Positions 53,913-64,000 of a DNA stretch of 64,000 nucleotides are shown here, piece after piece. The position numbers and the translations under genes were made by a program. Position 1 is the first letter of the stretch; each line of letters starts with the position of its first letter. This stretch comes from Bilabrum cf. latius (Eukaryota; Bigyra: Bicosoecida; Bigyra; Bicosoecida), in NCBI GenBank assembly GCA_965178125.1, contig OZ237752.1, forward strand, positions 620,001 to 684,000. Direction: 5' to 3'. The notes beneath the pieces were generated by a model. It saw nothing but the letters and a program-made list of their open reading frames with translations, made no database searches and had not been told where the DNA came from.

Positions 53913-56900
53913 ATGGATAGTCCCAGTGCAGATGGTCTACCCCCACCACTTTCGTTGGATGAAGGGATCCCAGCCGGTGGACTTGCTGCTGGGGCGAGTT
54001 TCTCACTGGACGATGGTCGCTCGGAGATGCCATCAGGAGCCTTGTCTCCACTAAATGGTGCTGGATCACGCCTGTCACAGGCACAATCATCCTTAGTACT
54101 ATCAGATAATGACCTGGGTGTGGCGTTGCCTGCGCTTCTTCGACGAGCGGTCGTAGCGGGGATACCTGCTGCTCACGGTCCAGGACACCGCATGCTTGCC
54201 GGGCCCCCGTAGATTGCGCTCGGCGAAGCCGCAGCATCAGCAGCTAGGCTACTGCCACCTATACCACTACCAGAGGCAGCCCCGGGGATGCTTCAGCGCG
54301 ATCAAAACGCTTTGCAAAACGCGATCGACGCAATCCAAGCGTCTGGACAACGCACGAGAAGGATCGAATCCGCGCTCTCTGCTCCAGTGCTACGGACCAT
54401 GTCATTAATTTTCAGTCAAACGGAGCAATGCCTAGATGGTGGCACGGCAGAGCTTCCGGCAGCTGCCAGGACTGCGATACAGTCAGCTGAAACTGTGGAT
54501 GAGGCAGTGAAAACCCGCCCCATCAGCTCTGAGGCGGTCAATGAAGCAATCACTGGCCTCGCTGAGCACATCAAACTACTTTGCGATTCGCAAAGCGCTG
54601 TGCAAGAACATACGGGCGGTGCTGCCGAGCCTTTGGCAGCCCCCGCTGCTGATGGGTTGGGCAGAGCCACGGATGCCTTATGGCAGTGCGGTGCTGCGTG
54701 CGCCAGGACGCTTTCCCAGCTCCTGGAAGGATCCGAGCTGATTAAGGTTGAGACCAATGGCGCAGATGATGCTCCCGCTGGAGTCTCGCTATCCGGTGAC
54801 GCCGTCATCCTGGCTGGCATCCGGCAGTGCCTCGGCCTGTGCTTGCGAGGGCTGCGCGGGGCTCTCAGGGGTCCTGCCGGCGAAAGGGCTGGAGATCTAT
54901 CGCCTCGCGATTCTACGGTGCTGAAGCTGCGGCAAGACGCGCGAGTTGCTCTTCTGTAGGGGCTCGTGGAAGTCCTCAGTGCTGGCGAGGAGCAGCCCGG
55001 CCACGACGGAGAGGGAGAGGGAGAGGGGGAGGGGGGTCGTCGCGATGAGGCAGAGACAAAGCACGAGGCTGCGGTGATCGCGCTGCAGGCCAATTGGACC
55101 CCTGGCTGTGTGTTGCGGAGTGCTTCCGTCCAGCCATGTGCCGCAGATGCCGAGGTGGCAGCGCTGGCACTCGCTGCTGGAGTGCCTGCGGCTGCAGCCG
55201 GGCCGATCCAGTCCGCTGTCTCCGACCCCGGATTGGCCGTGGGACCCTTCTGGTTCGGCACTGTGGGGTCTGCGGCAGGTGTTGGTCCTGACCAGGTCTC
55301 AATCTATGTGGATCTGATGCATGGCGCCAGTTCCGCATGCGTCGGCGTGGCGCCGGCCTCACCTGGCCTTTCCTCGACGGGAAGCGCGGGGGGGCCAGGA
55401 CATGGTGCCTTTGGAACGGCCGCCAAATCATATGCAGCAGAACCAAGCGCGGGATCACTCGATGGGACCCAGCGAGATGCCCTGCTTCTGCTGGACCGCT
55501 GGGGACTCTCCCTCGTGGAGCGAAGCGGTGCGCCTGCTGGAGATGGCGGCGGCCCTGCTGTGGCGCGTGACAGGCTCCTGGCGAGGATCCCGCTCGGCAG
55601 CCTTCCAGGGCATATTGGAGAGCAAGCGAGGTCTGGACGCTGCGCTCTGGTGTCAACGGGTTCATATGTCAGCAGATCGCGAGGGGGGCGCGCATCACTC
55701 GCAGGAGACCCGTGCGTGGTGTCGTGGGAGCCAGAGGAGGACGGGGGCGAATCGAGGGGTAATACCCATGACGACGATTCAGAAATGCTCCATGTCACGC
55801 CTATGAAGACATGGCTGAGGCAGTCACGAAGGAACCTGTCCCCTGCCTCTCGTCGGCTCCTCGGCCGCATGTAGGCGGACGGCCGCGGGCAGGTGCAGCC
55901 AGACGATAACGAGGATCGCCCAGGATCCGCTCTGCTGCACCAGGCCAGGCAAGCGGCGCATACGGCCGTCTCCTCAGAGATGTCCGACGACACCGCGCAC
56001 TCTGCAGAGGAGGCGGCATGTGCCAGAGGCATGCAGATTCCCTTGCCTGCGTGTTCCGTCCTGTTGGCCATCGCCTGCGATCAGCACGATGGTGATTCTG
56101 CCTCTGGGGTTAGTCAAACGGGTTTCGTGACGATTACTAGGGAGCCCGTAGCCCTGTCTGGTGCTGGGGACACAGGCAAATCACTTGCGCCCATTGGGTG
56201 GAGGGTGGTGCTTCGTCGGTTTGTTCCAGCTGCCAGCGACGGCGCTAGTGCTGGTGACGGCGCGCACGGCGGCAACACTCAGCGGGATTCATTGCAGTGC
56301 GTCGCAGCCGGTGTCATTCCGATCAGCTGGGACTCAGCTGGTTAGATCCCACCGTCTGGGCTTGTCACTGAGTCCCAGGAGGGGTGTTTCGGAGCTGCGT
56401 CCCGCTCGCTACGATTGCCTTGGGGCTGGGATGGTCACGGGGCAGGACGCACCCACATGGAAGGAATGCCCTCTCCGCGACTACTGAGGGTGGGCGTCGC
56501 AGCTTGGCCCGCGCTAGGTCTGGTGTCAGGGCTGCTTCCCATTGCGGATTACTCCGCAGCCGGAGGTGAGAGCAGGGGATGCGATGCAGCGCACCTCGCC
56601 ATTCTAGTGCCTGGCAACGATCAACAGGGTGGCAGCGACAAGCACATGCGGCCTGGTGCCCCGTCAGTTGTGAGTATGCATGCAAAGTTTGACGGAACTT
56701 TGGTCAGCATCAGCTCCAATGCAGGCGCTTCTTCGCAAGGTATCAGACCGGTGGGTGCGCATCTCGTTGCAGCCGGAGAAGCCGCGGTTGGGTCCTGCGT
56801 TGGATTCCGCTCGATGGCCGTTGAAACGCCACCGATGCACGCGAGGATGCTACGCCCCCCGCGGCGTCAAGCCGAGGACGACACCAAGGCGGGTGGTGAA

Positions 56901-59900
56901 TCAACTGTTGCCAGCTCTGGCATGACCGTACAGGAAGCCGGCATGCTTGTCAGCGCTCAGTTTGTCAAAGGCACAGAATAGCTTAGGTCGCTCCTGTCCG
57001 GGCCAGCATCTCCGGCTCCAGCGCAGGAGGAGCAGCATGACAAGCCCGCTGGTGGCTCTGACGGGACCCATCAAGAGCCAGCAACCGTGACATTGGAAGC
57101 AATCACTGCGTCAGCGCAGCAGGCCAGCAAGCTCCCGGCGGAGCCATCAACTGGTGGGATCTCGAGCGAGTGGTCTGTGCATCTCACCACAGGACCAGTG
57201 GGTGGCGGTGCTGTGACCGCACCGGAAGCGCAGGCGGTGGCCCGGTCGGCTGCGCTGCTTCCGCTCGGAGTGACACGACTACAAGACAGAAGTGGTAGCG
57301 GTAGCCCAAAGCTCGCCAGGCTGGTCGCCGTGTATGGAGCAGGTGTGAGGCCCACATCGGACCTGCGACTGGCTGCTGGAACCTGCGCCCATCGCCCCTT
57401 CGTGTCCACTCTTGGAAGCGACCCGGGAGCGCGCAGGTCTTTGCACGCCCAGGCACCACAAGGAAATGACGCTGGTGCTAGTCTGGAGCTCGATCCGAGC
57501 AGCCGCAGGACGGCAGACCCGCCCGGTTCATCCTCCAGCTGGTGTTGGCACGCGCTCGAACTGCCGGTTGGGAACAGGTTCCAAACCAAGCCTGGTTCTG
57601 GTTCTGCGTCGGTTAGGCTAGCAGCAGAAGGCCTGCAGCTGATTCAAAGGGCTTCACACACTGTGGTGCACGAGCATGGCGACACCGCCTCCATGGATCC
57701 AGTTGCCGTGTCCTGGATCAAAGCAACTGCGACCATGGAGCGCTCTGTAGCGCCAGCAGAAACACTACTGCTGACCAGAGACGGTGCAACGATCAGGCCA
57801 AGATTGTGCAGGGGCTCTTTGGCCATCATGGCCGAGCATGCACTCAAGGGAAGTGCGGTGAGCGCCGTGCTTCGTACATGTCACGAACGGTGGCTGGCCG
57901 CGATTGCCGCTCAGGGAGCCATGTACGGCAGCAATCTTGACAGTGCTGGACGGTTGTCCCTCCTGCGATCGCTGTGGGAACCGTCATTTGAGGGTGTGAT
58001 GACTCCGGTGTGCGACCTCCCAGTGCGCCAATCACCCGCAACTGACGCGAGGAATCTTGCCAGGGCCCATGCCGCCGCCAGGCTGTACCCAGTTGCCACC
58101 CTGGGTGATTGGATGCTGGTGGCATGGCCACAATCGGACGAAGTCGCCGGCCGCGTGCGGGTGATGGAGCCCACCGGTGGCGTTAGGCGAGAAGCTGTCA
58201 TGCAGCAGCTACTTGAAGAGGTTGTGGCTGAGTCAGGTGGTCAGACAAATCCTTCCGTAGCACCTGCTACCACCCTGCTGCAAGGTGTGGAAATAGAAGG
58301 TGCCGATCAGAGATAGGGGCTGCTGGCACCCGTGCCGCTGGGCCTGTCAAATTAGTATGACGCAGAGGCTTCGTTTGCCACCAGCTTAGTATCTGCCGTG
58401 TGTACGGAATCAGAGCATGGTATCACCGCAGACTCGGCCGGGGCAAACCATGGTGGAAGTCTGGCGCATTCACGGGCAGCCTCCGCTTCTAGCGAAGAGG
58501 ACGACCCCATAGCAGGAATTGGTATGCGCTGTCGAGCTGAGTTTGTGCGCATGGGCTGGATCAGGCAGCGGAGCGTGTACTCTGGCGCGGTCTCCGTCGT
58601 GCCCTACTCGCTTGCTGCTGCGAGGTGCAACGCCCTGGTGCGAGCCCTGGCTGACCAGTACATCCTGGAGACTGCGGGCCTCGGGTCTGGAGACTCGAGC
58701 GCGAGCTCGGGTGCTGACGCAGACGCCATGGAACAAGAAGAGGCGGGTCGGTCGGCAAAGCCTAACGCCTCTTCTCGTAGAAGAAGCAAGTCAGGGTCTC
58801 CGCGAAGGAACAAGAGGCGGCGGCACAAGGAGCTGGACGGCCACATCGACCGCCACATGCAAGGGCACGCTGGTGCCCTGGCACGAGCCGCTGCAGCCGC
58901 TGCTAGAATTGTAACGGGAACGAGACCTGGAGCTGTTTTCGGCCGCACAGCGCAGGCGGCAGCCAGGGAGCAGGCAAGGCGGATGGGCTTCGTCCTGAAG
59001 CGGCCTCAAGCGCCCTACAGGAGCCGGCGCGGCACTGCGGGTGCTAGCTTGCGCGCAGAACCTGCGCCTTCCGTGTCTGCTCTGCAGCGAATGCCTTCGC
59101 ATGGTGACAGCACAGGTGCTGCTAGCCCATAGCACCCGCTGCTGCCTACTCCAGTCCGTATCGCACGAAGTCGTAGCTTTGACGGCGGTCGAGGCGGAAG
59201 CCCCAGGTAGCATAGATCGGTCAAGAATGCCCCGCCGTTGGAGTTGCTCGAACCGCAAGTTCCGGAGCAATTTGCCGGCCCAAGCATCGCTTTACTTGGC
59301 TGCAGGCTTTCTGTTATGTGGGCTATGAACAACTGGTACACTGGCACGTGCATGTTTGTTGAGAGCCCCGAGCCGGATGGGCGCATCTACGTCAAGTATG
59401 ACGACGGTGACGAACGCTTCTATAGGCCCAGAGACAAGACTTTTGTGGTCCTGGCTACACCTCCGCCGGCACAGTCAGGAGACTGCGCGGGAGACGAGGG
59501 GTCAGTGCTGACTGCATCCGCCTACCCGAGCCACCGGCTTAGGAAGAGCTTGCTGTCTACGCTGCCCAGCGCTGCGCTCGACATGCTGGCAGCGGGGGCT
59601 GTAGGGGCACAGGATGCTGCAAGCCACGCGCCATCGCTAGCTTTGAGCTCTGCTCCGTAGTAGCCAGCTTTCTTAATGACGGGAGGCGCAGAGCAGCCCG
59701 GTGCGTCGCTGCAGCTGTCGGAGCTTGATATCACGGGCCTGCATGCCATGGTAGCGTCTGCAGCAAGTGGCGGCGGAGACGTGTTGCGAGCGCTCAGCCA
59801 GCTCCAGGGTCAGAACCCGGAAGTCAGCGAAACCATCGCGACGACCCTCGAGCTGAAGCGCACAGCTGCATCCAATGTGCTGTCGAGCCGATCCATCGCG

Positions 59901-62900
59901 GATGAAATCGATGCGTGCAATGACGCCGATAGCGTGAAGGCCTGCTTGCGGCACTGCCTTTCCCTGCTATGGATTGCGGCAGACAGGATGCGAGCCTTGG
60001 TACGGTATGGCCTAGCTAACGCCGATTCCCACACAGTGGTTCTGCTCGGTCATGAGGCCAGCTCATGCAGGCGCAGCTTGATGCAGCTAGTTGCACTCGC
60101 CGGCAAGCTCGATTCGCCGCCAAGTGCCGCAACACAAGCTGCAGAACGAATATCAGATGCGACTATGGCATTCGTGGACGCGGCTATTTCGTCGTCAAAC
60201 GGCGCAAGCACTGGCCTGCACCTGGTGGAAACCGCCGGCGTTCCCTAGGACCAGCAAGTCTCACTGCTGCACGTGCTCGAAGAGTGCATGCAGGAAGCTT
60301 CCATGGGTTTCACGAGTCTCAAGTCAGATTCCGAGGCTGCCGTTTCAAAGGATGGCACTGATGGAGATGCGCCTGCTGCGCTCGACAACACCAGCGTCAG
60401 CCCGAATGCGCCGCTATCCTTTGCCAGGGCCTCGCGCACCAATGTATCCGGCGGCTTGCTACAGTATGCCCAATCGGCTGTCCGTGATGGCGATGTCCTG
60501 CTGCAGGCCAGACGGTTCGCAGACGCCCTTCTCTAGTCAGACCCAAGCGGTAGTATAATCGAGAATGTCAGAATGGTGGGTGCAACTGCAGCCGTGTGGG
60601 CCAGCGCTGCAAGGCTCCGCCCCACTCATGCTGACCCCATCGGGGCCGTCTCCCGCCGTGAATACCGCCGGATGAGCCAGTGGGCATGGGCGGTTCTTGT
60701 CCGTATCATTGTTTGTGGGGCAGATGAGCACGTTGAGAAGGCTGCCAGGAGCGCTGTACGGGCGCTGCTAATTCATCCGAGCGCTGCTAGCGTGCTAGTT
60801 GAGAGCCCATCCCGCCTCATGGTTGAGCTCTTGCGGGGATTGGGTTCGCAGCTGAAGGCATGCCATAGTAGCCTGCGTGCTGCAGCTACGAATCATGATC
60901 CTGACAGTGTGGACGTGGGGCTCACGGTTGGGCTTGTGCTTATGCGGGTGGCCCCAAGATCTCAGGCGCTTCACGAGGGTGCGCTACTGCCTGCTCAAGC
61001 TGCCACGCGGCCAAACTAGCCCGACGCTCCCCTTGGAGGGCTCGCCCTATGTATGTTTCTTGCGTGCGGATTCGAAGTCGCCAAGTCGCAGTTCGGCGCA
61101 GCAGTTGCAGCTGCTGCCAAGCAGCAGTGGAAATCTTCTGGTGCTCCGACGCCAGCCAAGGTCGCCAAGGCGCTTGACAAGTTCACGAAGGTTCGTAGCA
61201 GGCACATGGCACGGTCTGTGGCCGATTTGTACGCGTCTCTGAAGCTGGCTGCATTGGTATCTGGCTTGATATCATCGCCCACCACGCGCGCCGTTCTGGG
61301 ACTGAATGATTGCCTGCTTAGGTCTGGCTGGATAAAACCCACGGCGGTGGCTGCCCCTCCCTTAGGTGAGGATGAGGGCAAGACAGCCATTCAACCCAAA
61401 GAAGCGCTAAAGAACGAGTGGTCTGCCTGTGCGTCTGCAACGGACGCGTCGCTGCCGTTCTGTCTGGCTGCTCGGGAGATTATCGTCGGTGTGGCCGCAC
61501 AAGCCGGCTCCGGCATACGGGCGGACTCCAGCGGAGCTGAGGCCGACGCACAGCTGCGTCAGGTTGCTTCCCATAGCCTTATTTACGGTGGTAGTGGTGT
61601 TCCTGCCCTGCCCTCTGTTTCGAAGCTTGGTGCACCGCACTGGTGCGATGCTACGATGACACGGGCTGCTGCAGCTGCCAAGCGTGGCCTGTCGTCCGCT
61701 GCAGGGATGGCAAGAGTATTGGGTCTCCCCCCTGTCCTCGTGTCCCTTGCTATCAAGAGCTTGCTTGAAAATGAGGACGAGCAGGCATCACCAGCGAAAC
61801 TGATGGAGTCAGTCTCGGCGCATTTCGTGTGCAGTGGGGCAGTTGCAGCCATCAAGCAGGCAGTCGAGCTGCACGTCAACGGCATTGAAACGTTGGTAGC
61901 TGACGACGTTGATGATGATGAATTGGTCGCAAAGCAGATGAAGATGTCATCGGCAGCGGGGTCAGTACGAGCTTAGCGAAGCTGGCGCCGGGAGAGTGGG
62001 GCTGCCAGTCTACACGGCGAGGGTAAAGAGGACGAGGACGGACTGGCCACCGATGGTTCTCAAACCGCTGGTATTCTGGGATCGGGTGGTACCGCAGCCC
62101 ATGGCGAACTGCACGGCGTGACAGGTTCCCCGAGCATGGAGTCGGAAGCTGCCGGTGTCGGTGAGAGCAAGACTGGAGACGGCGATACAGACTAGGGTGG
62201 CCTCAGCAGCGCATCTGCAGCTGCTGCTGTTGCCCTCGTGGATGCGGTGCAAGATTCTGCTGCAGACGCTTCAACCCCCAGATAGGGGAGCGCTGCAGCT
62301 GCTGCCATGCAGTTCTTGCCTGGCTGCCAACAAGATAGATCCATGGCAGAGCAGGCTGCGGTGGCGCTTGCGATCGGAAGGTCTGGAGCGATGTCGGGGG
62401 GCCCTGGGCTCGAGGACTGGGCGCTATCGGTCGAACTACAGGCTGGCCACAACACTGGGACAAGCAGTGGCGTTTTCCCCACCTCGGAATAGTCAGTGAC
62501 AGACGCATGCAGGGACTGCCTAATGGCTTGCCTTCCTGGTGCGGATGCGAGATCGCCGTCCAGTAGAAGCTGTGTGCCTGCTGTGTTGGCTGTCTGCGGC
62601 CCAACTATTGCCCCCCTTCTCACCGATGCATCCGTCTGCGAAAGAATTATCGGCGCTGCTACAGCCGCAGTATCGCATGACTGTGGTGGTGAAACCGGCA
62701 GCGCGGTCGCCTCCAGCGGCACTCTTGCCCTTGTACAAGCCGCCCTCCAGGCGATTACGTCCGCGGTTAGTCCTATCAACACGGGTGCGCCTGTTCAGTA
62801 GAAGGCCGTAGTATTCGCCAATGCACTTGCAATTGCGCTCGGGAGTGCTGTCCTTGCTGCCAACGGTGATGACTCTAGCACGGCTTCCGCATTGGCAGCA

Positions 62901-64000
62901 ATACCCATGAGCGGGTCGACAGGCATGATCGTGGCCGTGGACGAGGAAGGCACAAACGGACATACCAGCACCGCAAAGTATTTTGCCTTGGCACTAGAGA
63001 TTACAACATGCATTCTTGCCAGCGCGATTCGCAGTGACCCATCAGATGGCGCGGTGTCAGGATTCCCGGCAGTTCCATTGTGCGCCATTGTATGCGCGTC
63101 TGCCGTTGCTTCTTGGCCGAGTGGCAGCGCTCGACACCATACTGCTGCCAGAGTATGTATCTCGGGCTGCAACTCGTTGCGGCGGGCTGGCCTTGCGACC
63201 GCTGTAGGCAAATGCTGCCCTGGTATGGCTTCACAGGCAGCGCTGGCGCTGCTTTCAACTGTTTTGCGGGACGGCTGCAGCGATCTGATGCGCAGCGGAT
63301 CAGCCAGCGAGCTGCTAGTTGGGACTGCGATTGAGCTCCTCAGGGGTATCGCATCCGCACAAGACTTCTTCCCAGTTTCATCTGAAGTTGATCCTGCTGT
63401 CCTGCGTGCGAAGTGGTACACTGCAGCTGTTGATACCCTTACTGCGCTGCCTTCACTGGACAAGGGAGAGCACGAGGCGGTTGTCCATGCGCGCACCCTC
63501 GCAGAACTGGTCCAAACGGCTCCTAAAAGTGCGCCTGAAAGTGCTTCAGCTGCGAAGGCAGCGGCATTCATGGTGTTGTTGAGCCTCTCGGGCGACTCTA
63601 CCCTAGAGCACCTGGGTTGGAAGCTAGCATCTGGAGCGCTTGGAAGCACCGTGTCACCTGCCGCCGTTCAGGTCGGCGCGAGCGCACGGGCAACTCTACG
63701 CCTGGATGGAACGCCAAGCCATCCGCTTGCATCAGCATCCCCAGAGCTGATGGAGGAGCTGCAATCGGCCGTAGCTCGCGCCGTTTCCATGGCCGAGTCG
63801 AGTGCCCGGGCCTCTGTGAATGCCCTCACGGAGGGTTCGGACAGCTCCGATGACGACGAGGACGAGCACGATACAACTGGCAGGTACTCTGCAAGAAATT
63901 CGGTGAGACGCTCGAGCTCAGCTGCGCTGATTACCAAGCTATCTGGTTCCCGTGGCTGGTAGGACAGCTCGAAGCTTCCTGGCGCAGCGAGCGTCTTGGC
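53913..64000 (+). CDS. Giant protein with a Tudor-like domain (3' end outside the window)
   Basis: From ATG 53913 one frame stays open for 10,088 bp (over 3,360 codons) to the window's end. It has about 20 TAGs and no TAA or TGA. TAGs include 54210, 54957, 55872, 56343, 58314, 59658 and 59661 (a pair), 60246, 60534, 61017, 61974, 62490, 62799 and 63960. The product is Ala/Ser-rich with many short helical stretches like a HEAT/ARM-type scaffold. Near residues 1795-1850 is a Tudor-like module: NNWYTGTCMFVESPEPDG then IYVKYDDGDERFY, an aromatic-cage pattern. A basic stretch (RRRSKSGSPRRNKRRRHKEL) near residue 1630 could be a nuclear signal. Chromatin-associated scaffolds or very large deubiquitinase-type proteins would fit, but I cannot choose. 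No catalytic domain is visible in this part. Confidence 0.7.

Noticed and set aside
1-64000. Reading the TAG-split frames as pseudogenes under the standard code
   Set aside because: Breaks are only TAG, never TAA or TGA, no frameshifts accompany them, and catalytic motifs are intact on both sides. Decay would produce all three stops.
1-64000. Stop-codon readthrough or selenocysteine/pyrrolysine-type recoding instead of reassignment
   Set aside because: Density is far too high (often 10-20 per gene), no common downstream element was seen, and CAG swaps among paralogues give a plain glutamine reading.
1-64000. UAG as leucine, as in a known rhizarian code
   Set aside because: Both paralogue swaps are with CAG, and the polymerase motif B column is Gln in theta-type enzymes. 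Leu codons were not seen in exchange, though only a few sites could be checked by eye.
1-64000. A tRNA gene with CUA anticodon in this window
   Set aside because: I looked for T-loop-like GGTTCGANTCC boxes and found no candidate with a foldable tRNA around it; it is presumably elsewhere.
1-64000. CRISPR arrays, bacterial operons or ribosomal RNA
   Set aside because: No spaced direct repeats, Shine-Dalgarno-led gene runs or rRNA-like sequence were seen; the introns and gene families are eukaryotic.

Overview
The window reads as nuclear DNA of a eukaryotic microbe with a GC-rich, gene-dense genome and short GT-AG introns (58-121 nt). The species cannot be named. Its clearest feature is the genetic code. 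Long reading frames are broken only by TAG, never by TAA or TGA, over thousands of codons, and real genes end at TGA (1531, 6345, 14436, 22423, 45804, 48296, 50342) or TAA (2727, 53581). Near-identical repeats inside the window show CAG where another copy has TAG, and conserved motifs fit glutamine. I therefore read UAG as Gln, with UAA and UGA as stops, and all gene models below use that code.

The left part (1-14.4 kb) holds single-copy genes: the end of a low-complexity protein; an NlpC/P60-like protein; an A-family DNA polymerase of the POLQ/POLN type without a helicase; a minus-strand multi-pass membrane protein; and a 1765-residue unknown protein. The last two are divergent.

The middle (14.8-42.9 kb) is duplicated. 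A complete three-exon gene for a TmcB-like, PAS-containing membrane protein (14817-22425) is followed 9402 bp downstream by a 5'-truncated, nearly identical copy (25314-31827). Between and after them lie repeated blocks with a fragment family (P), a 3-TM/coiled-coil protein (M, two copies) and a small minus-strand CxxC protein (D, five copies). Antisense gene fragments, tandem 1.5-kb units carrying a short TmcB piece, and a LINE-type reverse transcriptase that itself uses UAG are also present.

The right part (43.4-64 kb) is single-copy and tightly packed, all on the plus strand: a GH20 hexosaminidase D homologue, an ERCC8/CSA-like WD40 protein, a candidate Ubl/UBA protein, a 942-residue coiled-coil protein, and a giant protein with a Tudor-like domain that runs off the window. 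Polymerase theta/nu and ERCC8 families both serve DNA repair, but the neighbours share no pathway, as is usual for a eukaryotic chromosome.
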